From NCBI GenBank assembly GCA_016873655.1, contig VGWI01000014.1, forward strand, positions 1 to 40,007: DNA of 40,007 nucleotides, in the 5' to 3' direction. The notes beneath the pieces were generated by a model. The model did not search any database and had not been told where the DNA came from. It saw nothing but the letters and a program-made list of their open reading frames with translations. A program made the translations under genes and the position numbers. This DNA comes from Lentisphaerota bacterium (GTDB lineage Bacteria; Verrucomicrobiota; Kiritimatiellia; UBA8416; VGWI01). Below, piece by piece: positions 17,503 through 25,847 of this stretch (position 1 is the stretch's first letter; each line of letters begins with the position of its first letter).

Positions 17503-18120
17503 TCAGAACTCCGGGGCCGGCGGAGGGCCGTCCGGCGGCGGCATCGGTGGCTGGATTCCGGGGCCGCCATCCCGTCTGCGCTCTACGCCTTCGTGTCTCT
17601 CGCGCCAGTGCTCGCCAAGCGGCCTGCGGGGGCGTTCGCGGGACATGGCGCGTACGCGGTTGATCTGTTCCGGCGAGAGCGTGTTTCTTACGGCCAGCAG
17701 AGACTTCACCCTGAGCTTCGCCATCTCCGTGCGGATGGCGCCCGCCTTCTCAACGGCCGCCATCAAAGCGGCCTCATCCAGCCTTTCCGCCGTCATCAGC
17801 CCCGCCTGCTCCATGCCCGCTTTCTCCAGAGCGGCGCGCAGTTTCGGAAATTCCTCCCGCACTCCGGCAAGAGCTGTCTTGAGCTGTTCAATCTGTTCCC
17901 TGCTTACTCCGGCGCGTTCGGCCGTCTCGGGGTTCCGCAGGAGTTCATGTATGGCATTCTCCTGCTCCTGGCCAGGTTCCTCCTGACGCCCCATTTCCCT
18001 TCCCGGGCCGCGCCTGCCTTCCGGGCCCGGTCCCGGCGGGGGCGGCACGCCTTCCGCGCACGCGATGCCTGCCGCGAGAAGCGCTCCTGCCAGCAGGATG
18101 GATGAATTGGACCTGTTCAT
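17503..18120 (-). CDS. Exported Spy/CpxP-like helical protein
   Basis: The 205-residue product begins with a signal peptide (MNRSNSSILLAGALLAAGIACA). The mature part starts with a Pro/Gly/Arg-rich segment, then a helical domain (about residues 55-150) with LLRNPETAERAGVSREQIEQL and RNTLSPEQINRVRAM. The SPEQ motif before the final helix is like the LTxxQ motif of Spy/CpxP and related periplasmic metal-sensing or chaperone proteins. The C-terminus is again Pro-rich. The ATG at 18120 is chosen because AAAGGAG lies 7 nt upstream; a closer in-frame ATG at 18138 would place that site inside the gene. It lies 80 nt downstream of the M24 peptidase gene on the same strand and converges with murA. The exact role is not known. 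Confidence 0.7.
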   Translation of the reverse strand: MNRSNSSILLAGALLAAGIACAEGVPPPPGPGPEGRRGPGREMGRQEEPGQEQENAIHELLRNPETAERAGVSREQIEQLKTALAGVREEFPKLRAALEKAGMEQAGLMTAERLDEAALMAAVEKAGAIRTEMAKLRVKSLLAVRNTLSPEQINRVRAMSRERPRRPLGEHWRERHEGVERRRDGGPGIQPPMPPPDGPPPAPEF

Positions 18121-18200
18121 GACCTGGCTCCTTTCCAAACCTCGTTACGCTGTCTCAACGCAACACCTGCGCACTTTATTTCAGCCCCCCCGGCATCCAT

Positions 18201-19325
18201 TCAGTGTTCGAACCGCTTCTCGCATGGCACCAGGTACCGCCATCCGCGGGCAGTGACCAGAACGGTATCTTCTATCCTGATCCCACCGATTCCGGGGTAG
18301 TACAGGCCCGGCTCCACGGTAACCACGTGGCCCTTGCGGATCCGAACCGGGCTCAGGCCGAGAGACGGCGGCTCGTGTATCGCCAGGCCCACACCATGGC
18401 CTGTGCCGTGGATGAACCCCTTCGGGCGCGCATCGCCGAGGACCGTCTCGAACCCGCGCCGTTTGAACTCGTTCAGCGCCGCCCTGTGCACGCGCGCGCC
18501 GCCCACGCCCGGCCGCAGCTCAGCCAGAGCCGCCTGCTGCGCCGCCCTGACAGCCGCATACATGCGGCGCAACTCGCGCGACGCCTGCCCGCGCACCACG
18601 GTCCGTGTCAGGTCGCCCCAGTAACCGTGTTCCGTGTGCTGCGGAAATATGTCGAGAACGATCGCCTGCCCCGCGAGCAGTGGGCCCGACCCGGCATCGT
18701 GCGGGTCAACCGCATGCTCCCCGCATGCAACTATTGTGTCCCTGCCAATGCAGCCGTGCGCTATCAGAACCGACTGGATTGTGTTGCGGAGCCCTTCCGA
18801 AGTAAGCACCTCGCCGCGCAGAACAAGGCGTCCGCGTTCGTCCGGCCTGCTTGCCGCGATGCGTCGAACCGCTTCCCGCATCGCCAGCACCGCCGCCTGC
18901 TGGGCCTGCGAGATTTTCGCAACTTCATCAGGCCGCTTCACGGCCCGCGATTCGTATGTTGCGCCCTCCGCGCAACACACTTTCAGCCCGGCCCGCTCCA
19001 GCCGCCGCGCCACGGACAGCGGAAAAGCTCCCGAAACCGTCACCTTCCTCGCGCCCGTGCGCCTGACGGCCGCAAGAGCCCATTCCTCGATCCTTCTCCG
19101 CCGCACCGGCGGCAATCCGAGCCGGTCCGGCGTTGCCACCTCTATTCCCCTGACCGTGTTCACCGCGCGCCCGTATTCCATGCCGGGCACCACCAGGAGG
19201 CGTCTTGTGCCGGCATCCAGGAAGACCACCGGGTCCGCGGCCCAGAAACCGGTTGCATACCTCAGGTCTGGCCATTGTTCGGGACTTCCAACAATGAGAA
19301 TCGCGTCTGTTGACTTCTTTCCCAT
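18201..19325 (-). CDS. M24 family metallopeptidase (Xaa-Pro peptidase-like)
   Basis: The 374-residue product has the two-domain plan of Xaa-Pro aminopeptidases: an N-terminal creatinase-like domain (residues about 8-125) and a C-terminal pita-bread domain. The five metal ligands are all present: Asp225 (VLDIFP), Asp238 (GDLTRT), His310 (GTGHGVGL), Glu338 (VEPGLYY) and Glu352 (RIEDT). It should be a cytoplasmic dinuclear-metal peptidase cutting before proline, although the substrate specificity of such stand-alone members is often unproven. The ATG at 19325 is preceded by CGGAGA; the frame stays open back to 19640, but that Arg-rich part has no homology features. Confidence 0.88.
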   Translation of the reverse strand: MGKKSTDAILIVGSPEQWPDLRYATGFWAADPVVFLDAGTRRLLVVPGMEYGRAVNTVRGIEVATPDRLGLPPVRRRRIEEWALAAVRRTGARKVTVSGAFPLSVARRLERAGLKVCCAEGATYESRAVKRPDEVAKISQAQQAAVLAMREAVRRIAASRPDERGRLVLRGEVLTSEGLRNTIQSVLIAHGCIGRDTIVACGEHAVDPHDAGSGPLLAGQAIVLDIFPQHTEHGYWGDLTRTVVRGQASRELRRMYAAVRAAQQAALAELRPGVGGARVHRAALNEFKRRGFETVLGDARPKGFIHGTGHGVGLAIHEPPSLGLSPVRIRKGHVVTVEPGLYYPGIGGIRIEDTVLVTARGWRYLVPCEKRFEH

Positions 19326-19904
19326 GCGCAATCTCCGCGTACGGACCGCTGGAAACGTGTTTGCCCGGCCGATTCTGCACGCGCACCTCCCCGCAAACAA
19401 CAGGGAAATACGCGCTTTTTGCGATCCCCATGCCTGCAACGCAACCGGCCGCGCGGGCGCGCGCCGGCACGCGAGCCTTCTCGAGCTGCATCGGCTGTCT
19501 TTGCTCAAACGGCCGGAAACCGCCGGTTTTTCAGTGTTTTTTCGCGCCGCACGAGCAATCCGAACCTGCTGCAAACTGCCTGCCGGATCATCCCTGATTC
19601 GGCGATCAGAAGGCTTCCGTTGCAGCCGTTGTCGCCTCAAAGATGTTCACAAGCACGTCACGGGCTGTCGCATCATGCGCACCCGCCACGCCGGCGAAAG
19701 CGCGAATCCCCTTGATTCACGGCGGGTTTCGGGGCCTCCTCCGCCTGTTGATAACCTGTTCATTCAATTCAGTCTTTTTTCCTTGTCTGGTTGTTTGGCC
19801 GCCGACACTATGGGCCGTGTTCTTTCGGGAGGAAGAACCGGTTTTACGGGTGTTATTCTCGCGCGGTGTGACGGAAAGTCGCGCCCCGTTCTGGAGATTG
19901 AGCT
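19326..19904. other. Region upstream of dnaA, possible part of oriC
   Basis: There is no supported gene in these 579 bases. Near 19746-19800 the DNA becomes AT-rich, and TGTTGATAA (19746-19754) is the reverse of TTATCAACA, a recognised DnaA-box variant. The remainder is GC-rich and contains only chance open frames. The region must hold the dnaA promoter, and may form one half of a two-part origin together with the dnaA-dnaN spacer. Only one good box is visible, so the origin claim is tentative. Confidence 0.4.
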
Positions 19905-21302
19905 GTGAGTCATCCTGAAGCCCAGCAGATCTGGGGTAGGGCATGCAAACATCTCGAGCAGGCGCTTCATCATGACGTCTACTCGCGCTGGATCGCCGTT
20001 ATCCAGCCTGTTTCGCTGGACGACCACACCCTGACGCTGGGGGTGGAGAACGACTTCTATCAGTCGTGGCTCGAGGAGAACTACGTTCCCCTGATAAAAC
20101 AGGCCCTTTCTGCGGTTTCTGGCGAGACCTACGACATCCTCTTCGCAGTGCGCGAGGGCCAGACGCCGCCCGCGGAGTCGAAGCCGGTCGAAAAACGGCG
20201 GCCGCTCCTGAGCCGGCTTTCCCGGTCGCCGCGCCTTACGGCGGCCCTGAACCCGCGATTCACTTTTGATTCGTTCATCATCGGCCCATCGAACAGCTTT
20301 GCCCACGCAGCGGCTCTTGCCGTTGCGCAGGCGCCGGCTCGCGCCTACAACCCGCTCTTCATCTATGGGGGTGTCGGTCTCGGCAAGACTCACATCATGC
20401 AGGCCATCGGCCACCATGTGCAGGCCACGTCCCGTTCGGTAGTCTGCTACGTTTCGTCCGAGGCGCTGCTGAACGAGTACATCGAGGCACTCCAGTCAAA
20501 CAGCCTCGTCCAGTTCCGCAAGAAGTACCGTTTCGCCGACCTCCTGCTCGTGGACGACATACACTTCCTCGCCGGCAAGGAGCGCATACAGGAGGAGTTT
20601 TTCCACACCTTCAACGCGCTGTTTGACTCGCGCAAGCAGATCGTCATGACAAGCGACCGTCCCGCGAGCGAGATCGCGCGCCTGGAACAGCGTCTCGTCT
20701 CCCGGTTCGAGTGGGGTCTGGTGACGGAGCTGGAACCGCCGGACCTGGAAACGCGTGTGGCCATTCTCCGGGAGAAGCAGAAGCCGGCGGCCATCCTGCT
20801 CCCCGACGAGTTTCTCCACTTCATCGCCCAGAACGTGAAGTCGAATATCCGCCGCCTCGAAGGCGCCCTTGTCAGGGCTCTTTCCTATGCGTCTCTTACG
20901 GGCAAAGACATCACGATGGACGCGCTCAGACATCTTCTGCGCGACCTTCTCGACGAGGAACACGCGGAGGAAATCACGTTCGACCGCATCCAGCGCACCG
21001 TCGCCGAGCATTTCGATCTGCGCCTTACAGACATGACAAGCAAGCGTAGGCCCCGTTCCGTCGCCATGCCGCGTCAGATAGCCATGTATCTCTGCCGGCG
21101 GATGACGCGCTCCTCCCTGCCTGACATAGCCAACGCCTTCGGCAAAACGCATGCAACGGTCCTTCACGCCTGCAAGGCTGTCGAGAGCCGGATGGATGTT
21201 GACGGCGATCTCCGCGGCAATGTCATGCTCATATCCAAGAAGCTCGGCGCCAGAATGCCTTTTGATAAGGATGTTAAGAAGGCCGATGCATCGTGTTCAT
21301 AA
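19905..21302 (+). CDS. dnaA: Chromosomal replication initiator protein DnaA
   Basis: DnaA binds DnaA boxes at oriC and, as an ATP-bound filament, opens the duplex and loads the helicase. The 465-residue product has the N-terminal domain (1-85), a short basic linker, the AAA+ domain with Walker A GGVGLGKT (155-162) and Walker B LLVDDIH (214-220), and the helix-turn-helix domain IV. The domain IV signature reads DIANAFGKTHATVLHACK instead of the usual FGGRDHTTV. It is one residue shorter and lacks the Arg-Asp pair; the Asp is a base-contacting residue in E. coli. Translation starts at GTG 19905, with GGAGA upstream. The next gene is dnaN, the classical order. Confidence 0.97.
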   Translation: MSHPEAQQIWGRACKHLEQALHHDVYSRWIAVIQPVSLDDHTLTLGVENDFYQSWLEENYVPLIKQALSAVSGETYDILFAVREGQTPPAESKPVEKRRPLLSRLSRSPRLTAALNPRFTFDSFIIGPSNSFAHAAALAVAQAPARAYNPLFIYGGVGLGKTHIMQAIGHHVQATSRSVVCYVSSEALLNEYIEALQSNSLVQFRKKYRFADLLLVDDIHFLAGKERIQEEFFHTFNALFDSRKQIVMTSDRPASEIARLEQRLVSRFEWGLVTELEPPDLETRVAILREKQKPAAILLPDEFLHFIAQNVKSNIRRLEGALVRALSYASLTGKDITMDALRHLLRDLLDEEHAEEITFDRIQRTVAEHFDLRLTDMTSKRRPRSVAMPRQIAMYLCRRMTRSSLPDIANAFGKTHATVLHACKAVESRMDVDGDLRGNVMLISKKLGARMPFDKDVKKADASCS

Positions 21303-21510
21303 CTCCGACCATGTTCACATCCTATCCGTTACCGTCTCTTTCTCCACACCTTGTCCACAGGTCCATACATCATTCCAACCCGCGTATTCACTGGACGAAA
21401 GCACCCTTTTCAACGTAATCAACATGCATAATACTGGTGCTTTGAATTAAGGTAGAGAATCAACCAGATATAAGAGACTGAAGACAACCCGCGGAGATGA
21501 AGGAGAACTC
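21303..21510. promoter_or_regulatory. dnaA-dnaN spacer: candidate origin and dnaN promoter
   Basis: TTCTCCACA (21340-21348) and TTGTCCACA (21351-21359) resemble the DnaA-box consensus TTATCCACA and lie close together in the same orientation. The following 120 bases, especially about 21405-21480, are clearly AT-rich compared with the rest of the window, as expected of a DNA-unwinding element. A promoter-like TAATAC (from about 21431) with TTTTCA 16 nt upstream could serve dnaN. Box number and spacing are modest, so an origin role is likely but not proven. Confidence 0.5.
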
Positions 21511-22608
21511 ATGAAGCTGACCATCGCGAAAGCTGCCCTGCTCAATGCCGTGCAGAAGGTACAGAACGTGGTCAACATCCGGACCACCGTGCCTGTTCTG
21601 TCAAACGCCATGATAGTGGCATCCAAGGACGGCGTGGAACTCACCACGACGGACCTGGAGGTCAGCGTCCGCTGCAAGGCTGAGGCTACGGTCCACAAGG
21701 CGGGTCAGACCACGCTGCCGGTGAAGAGACTATCGGGCATCGTGCGCGAACTGCCTGACAAGGACATTGTCATCGAGATGGGAGAGGGCAACACGACGAC
21801 GGTGGAGTGCGAATCGTCGTTCTTCAAGATAGTCGGAATCTCCGCCGACGAATTTCCACCCATGCCGAAACCGGAAGGCAAGTTCGTGTACACCATGAAC
21901 CAGGGCGTGTTCCGGGAGATGCTGAGGAAGACATCCTACGCGGCGTCGACCGACGAGACGCGCTTTGTGCTCAACGGCGTGCTCATGAGCTTCAAGGGCG
22001 GGAAACTGACGATGGTGGCGACAGACGGGCGGCGGATGGCCATGGTGGAGTACGAGGTGGAATTCCCGAAGGAAGCGGAAACCGATGTGATACTGCCGAC
22101 GAAGGCGGTGAACGAACTGTTGCACACCCTGGGAGAGGAAGGCGATCTGAAGATACAGATTGCCGGAACACAGGCGCTGTTCGAGTTCGGCGACCTGACG
22201 ATGTGTTCAAAGCTGATAGACGGCACTTTCCCGAACTTCCGGCAGGTGATTCCAAGCCAGGGCGAAGCGCGCGTAACGATCGAAAGGGAAGGGCTCCTGG
22301 CCGCGCTGAGGCGCGTGTCGCTGCTCTGCACGGACAAGGCCACGGCAACGAAGCTGCAGTTCGCGAAGAACAGGCTCACACTTACGATGAGCACGCCGGA
22401 TATCGGCGAGGCCCGTGAAACGCTGCCGATCAAGTATGCCGGACGGGAAATAAAGGTGGCGTTCAACGCCGAGTTCATCATGGACGCCCTGAAGAACCTC
22501 AGCAACGACGAGATACACATGGAACTGACTGACGACCTGAGCCCAGGCGTCATGAAGTGCGACATACCGTTCCTGTACGTGCTGATGCCGATGCGGATCA
22601 ACGACTGA
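21511..22608 (+). CDS. dnaN: DNA polymerase III sliding clamp, beta subunit
   Basis: The beta clamp is a ring-shaped dimer that holds DNA polymerase III and many repair proteins on DNA. The 365-residue product has the family length and begins MKLTIAKAALLNAVQKVQNVV, with three clamp folds following. Landmarks are LPVKRLSGIVRELPD, SSFFKIVGISADEFPPMP, ETRFVLNGVLMSFKGGKLTMVATDGRRMA, and the C-terminal YVLMPMRIND, which keeps the hydrophobic protein-binding pocket residues of the clamp C-terminus. AAGGAG lies 7 nt upstream of the ATG. It follows dnaA and converges with gcvPB, with only 17 nt between the two stop codons. Confidence 0.97.
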   Translation: MKLTIAKAALLNAVQKVQNVVNIRTTVPVLSNAMIVASKDGVELTTTDLEVSVRCKAEATVHKAGQTTLPVKRLSGIVRELPDKDIVIEMGEGNTTTVECESSFFKIVGISADEFPPMPKPEGKFVYTMNQGVFREMLRKTSYAASTDETRFVLNGVLMSFKGGKLTMVATDGRRMAMVEYEVEFPKEAETDVILPTKAVNELLHTLGEEGDLKIQIAGTQALFEFGDLTMCSKLIDGTFPNFRQVIPSQGEARVTIEREGLLAALRRVSLLCTDKATATKLQFAKNRLTLTMSTPDIGEARETLPIKYAGREIKVAFNAEFIMDALKNLSNDEIHMELTDDLSPGVMKCDIPFLYVLMPMRIND

Positions 22609-22625
22609 AGAGAAAGCCGGCGGCG

Positions 22626-24071
22626 TCAGGCGCGGAAATTCATATCCTTCACGGCCTTCACTTCGTCCGGGCGGGAGACGGGTGTTGTGGACGGGGCTTG
22701 GCGAAGGCGTTCCGGATCAGTCACGGCAAGGTCGGCTATCCGCCGCATGGCCGAGGCGAAGGCATCGAGAGTTTCCTTGCTCTCGGTTTCCGTCGGCTCG
22801 ATCATCAACGCCTCCTTCACGATCAGAGGGAAGTAGACCGTCGGCGGATGGAAACCCTCGTCAATAAGCGCCTTGGCGATATCAAGAGCACGGACGCCGT
22901 TTTCAGCCTGTTTTCGGGCGGAGAGCACGAACTCGTGCATACAGGCGCTTTTCACCGGCAGCTCGAAGATGTTCTTCAGCCGGCTCATCAGGTAGTTGGC
23001 GTTCAGGACCGCGTTTTCGCTGGTCTCGACGAGCCCCTCCGCTCCGAGCAGCAGGATATAGGCGTACGCTTTCAGGCAGACGCCGAAGTTGCCGTAAAAA
23101 GGCGCAATATAGCCGATGGACTTGGGGAAGTCGTACTCGAGGAAGTAGGTGTTGTCGTGTCGTTTTTCCACCCTGGAGACGGGCAGGAACGGCTCGAGGT
23201 CCTTCCGGACGCCAACCGGGCCGGCGCCCGGCCCGCCCCCGCCGTGGGGAGTGGCGAAAGTCTTGTGCAGGTTCACGTGCATGACGTCTATGCCCGCGTC
23301 GCCGGGCCTGAACTTGCCTAGAACGGCGTTCAGGTTCGCGCCGTCGTAATAGACCAGGGCGCCGTTGCGGTGAGCGATCTCAACAACGTCCCTGATTCTC
23401 GAGTTGAAGATGCCGAGAGTGTTCGGGTTGGTGAGCATGACCGCCGCGGTCCTGGGCGATACGATGCCGGCCAGGCGGTCGGCATCGAGCATGCCAGTGT
23501 CCGGATCGGTCGGGGCGGCAACAACAGAGTAGCCTGCGAGTGCCGCGCTGGCGGGGTTTGTGCCGTGCGCCTCGTCGGCGATCACCACTTCGGTTCGTTT
23601 TTCCCCCCGGTCGCGGTGGAAGGCGGCCACCATCATCATGCCGGTCAGCTCGCCGTGCGCCCCGGCCATCGGGTGCAGGGTGAAGGCCGACATGCCGAAG
23701 ATCTCGCACAGCAGTCGCTCAAGCTCGTGCATGATATGAAGAGCGCCCTGGACGAGCATTCCTCCGTGGCGGAGCTGGGGCAGGAACGGGTGCAGGTCGG
23801 AGAACCCCTCCAGCCGCGCGATGCGCTCGAGGATCTTCGGGTTGTACTTCATCGTGCAGGAACCGAGCGGGTAGAACCCGGTATCGACCCCGAAGTTCAG
23901 CCGGGACAGCCCCGTGAAGTGGCGCACTACGTCCAGCTCTGAAAGCTCGCAGAGCTCGGCGTCCGCGGCCCGGAGGCAGTCGGCGGGGATTTCCAGCGCA
24001 TCAGGCACGTCCGCGCCGGGAAGCATCACGCCCGCGCGGCCGGGAACGGATTTCTCGAAGATCAGCTGCAT
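22626..24071 (-). CDS. gcvPB: Glycine dehydrogenase (decarboxylating) subunit 2
   Basis: This is the PLP-binding half of the split P-protein of the glycine cleavage system, which decarboxylates glycine and passes the aminomethyl group to the lipoyl arm of GcvH. The 481-residue product has SCTMKYNPK (71-79), ADEAHGTNPASAALAG (165-180), YDGANLNAVLG (242-252) and the PLP lysine Lys270 in HVNLHKTFATPHGGGGPGAGP. Its length is right for subunit 2 of two-gene P-proteins. The start overlaps the 3' end of gcvPA by 10 nt, a sign of translational coupling. It is the last gene of the gcv operon and converges with dnaN. Confidence 0.96.
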   Translation of the reverse strand: MQLIFEKSVPGRAGVMLPGADVPDALEIPADCLRAADAELCELSELDVVRHFTGLSRLNFGVDTGFYPLGSCTMKYNPKILERIARLEGFSDLHPFLPQLRHGGMLVQGALHIMHELERLLCEIFGMSAFTLHPMAGAHGELTGMMMVAAFHRDRGEKRTEVVIADEAHGTNPASAALAGYSVVAAPTDPDTGMLDADRLAGIVSPRTAAVMLTNPNTLGIFNSRIRDVVEIAHRNGALVYYDGANLNAVLGKFRPGDAGIDVMHVNLHKTFATPHGGGGPGAGPVGVRKDLEPFLPVSRVEKRHDNTYFLEYDFPKSIGYIAPFYGNFGVCLKAYAYILLLGAEGLVETSENAVLNANYLMSRLKNIFELPVKSACMHEFVLSARKQAENGVRALDIAKALIDEGFHPPTVYFPLIVKEALMIEPTETESKETLDAFASAMRRIADLAVTDPERLRQAPSTTPVSRPDEVKAVKDMNFRA

Positions 24072-25399
24072 AGCGTGGACTCCAGGGTTTCCGCAAGCAT
24101 GCCGATTTCGTAACGGCTCCGTTTCTCGGTGACGGCGACGAGGAGATAGTTGTCCATTCCCCTGTAGAAGCGGCCGAGCGGAAGGCCGGCCGCCACGCCG
24201 CGTTCTATCATTGCGCCGACCACTTCCGTGGCGTTCGCGGGAAGCTGAACGGTGAACTCGTTGAAGGTGGGGCTCGACCGTTTCACTGAAACGCCCGGGA
24301 TGGCGTCCAGGCGGTTCTTTGCGTAGTTCGCCTTCGCGTGGCAGAGGCGGGCGACGCGTTTCAGGCCCTCGCGGCCGAGGAGAGAAAGATACGCATGTGC
24401 GCGAAGGGCGCAGAGCGCCTCGTTTGTGCAGATGTTCGACGTGGCCTTTTCGCGCCGGATGTGCTGCTCGCGGGCCTGGAGGGAGAGAACGAACGCGTCA
24501 CGTCCCGCGGCATCAACCGTGCGGGCCACCAGCCGGCCCGGCATCCTGCGAACCAGGCTCTTGCGCGTGGCCATGAAGCCCAGGTAGGGGCCGCCGAACG
24601 AAAGCGGTATGCCGAGCGACTGTCCCTCGCCGGTGACGATGTCCACGCCGGTCTCGCCTGGGGTGGCAAGAAGGGCCATGGCTATCGGGTAAACGGACTG
24701 GATAACCAGTATCCCTCGCTCGTGGCAGTGCGACACGATGTCGTCGTGCCGGTCCACCACGCCGAAGAAGTTGGGGTTCTGGACGATAACTGCCGCCGTC
24801 TCCGGGTTGAGTGCCGAGAAGAGGAGCTCGCGGTCGCTTCGTCCGTGCGAGACGGGAACTTCCGAGAAGTCTATCGAGAGGTTGGCGGTGTAGGTGTGGA
24901 CCATCGTCCGGTACACGGGGTTGATGCCGCTGTCCATCACGATCCGGCTGCGCCCGGTCGCGTGCAGCGCAACCTGGCAGGCCTCGCACAGCGCGGTGCC
25001 GCCGTCGTAAAGCGACGCGTTGGCGACATCCATGCCGGTGAGCCGGCAGATATGCGTCTGGTACTCGTAGATCGCCTGCAGGGTGCCCTGCGACAATTCC
25101 GGCTGGTAGGGGGTGTATGCGGTGTAGAATTCGCTGCGGCCGGCTACGGCGTCAACCGCCGCCGGAATGAAGTGGTCATACACTCCGCCGCCGAGAAAGT
25201 TGAGGAGGTGAAAATAATTGCGGCGGCCGGCGCGCCTGAGGAGCGCCTCAACCTCCCATTCCGAACGCGCCGGAGGCACGGCAAGGGGCGGGGCTCGCAC
25301 ATCCGCCGGGATGACGTCGAAGAAATCGGAGACATCCTTTGCGCCGCATGCGCGCAGCATCTCGGCGCGCTGCCCCGGCGTGGTGGCTATGTAACTCAT
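24062..25399 (-). CDS. gcvPA: Glycine dehydrogenase (decarboxylating) subunit 1
   Basis: This is the N-terminal partner of the split P-protein. The 445-residue product begins MSYIATTPGQRAEML and contains FLGGGVYDHFIPAAVD, the segment from FYTAYTPYQPELSQG to EYQT, DVANASLYDGGTA and LSFGGPYLGFMA, the recognised landmarks of GcvPA. It lacks the PLP lysine, as expected, because this subunit lies on the other half of the active site. The ATG overlaps the gcvH stop in an ATGA arrangement (25396-25399), and its own 3' end overlaps gcvPB by 10 nt. All four gcv genes are therefore tightly coupled. Confidence 0.96.
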   Translation of the reverse strand: MSYIATTPGQRAEMLRACGAKDVSDFFDVIPADVRAPPLAVPPARSEWEVEALLRRAGRRNYFHLLNFLGGGVYDHFIPAAVDAVAGRSEFYTAYTPYQPELSQGTLQAIYEYQTHICRLTGMDVANASLYDGGTALCEACQVALHATGRSRIVMDSGINPVYRTMVHTYTANLSIDFSEVPVSHGRSDRELLFSALNPETAAVIVQNPNFFGVVDRHDDIVSHCHERGILVIQSVYPIAMALLATPGETGVDIVTGEGQSLGIPLSFGGPYLGFMATRKSLVRRMPGRLVARTVDAAGRDAFVLSLQAREQHIRREKATSNICTNEALCALRAHAYLSLLGREGLKRVARLCHAKANYAKNRLDAIPGVSVKRSSPTFNEFTVQLPANATEVVGAMIERGVAAGLPLGRFYRGMDNYLLVAVTEKRSRYEIGMLAETLESTLCS

Positions 25400-25800
25400 T
25401 CGTCCTCGTCTTCGTCTTCTTCCTCGTCGGCGATGGTGTCCTCGTACTCGTCAGCCGAGAGAAGCTCGTCGGCCTCCTCCGCATTCGCGCACCGCAGCTT
25501 GAAGAGCCAGCCGGCATCGTAGGGGTCGTCGTTGACCGTTTCCGGCGCGTCGGCGAGCGATTCATTTATCTCGGTAACTTCGCCGGAAAGCGGGGCGTAA
25601 ATGTCGCTGGCCGCCTTGACCGATTCGATCACCGCGCACTCATCGCCCTTGTCGAACGTTTCGCCGACATGGGGCATTTCGATGAAGGTGATGTCGCCAA
25701 GCTGTTCCTGGGCGTAGTTGGTAATGCCGAGGGTGGCGACGTTGCCTTCGATCTTCACCCATTCGTGACTGCTGCTGTACATGCGATCGCCTGGTGTCAT
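25396..25800 (-). CDS. gcvH: Glycine cleavage system H protein with acidic tail
   Basis: GcvH carries the lipoyl arm that shuttles the aminomethyl group between the P, T and L proteins. The 134-residue product contains YSSSHEWVKIEGNVATLGIT near the N-terminus and the lipoylation site ESVKAASDIYAPLSGEV, with Lys62 modified. The C-terminus departs from the family. After the usual ADEYEDT it continues as DEEEDEDEDE, so most of the last 16 residues are acidic. The start at 25800 is chosen for its ribosome site (GGAG, 7-8 nt upstream); an in-frame ATG at 25851 would run into gcvT. The stop overlaps the gcvPA start. Confidence 0.94.
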   Translation of the reverse strand: MTPGDRMYSSSHEWVKIEGNVATLGITNYAQEQLGDITFIEMPHVGETFDKGDECAVIESVKAASDIYAPLSGEVTEINESLADAPETVNDDPYDAGWLFKLRCANAEEADELLSADEYEDTIADEEEDEDEDE

Positions 25801-25847
25801 TACAGGATCTCCGCTTCGAATCTCTAGCCCTTCCGGCCCCGTTTCCC

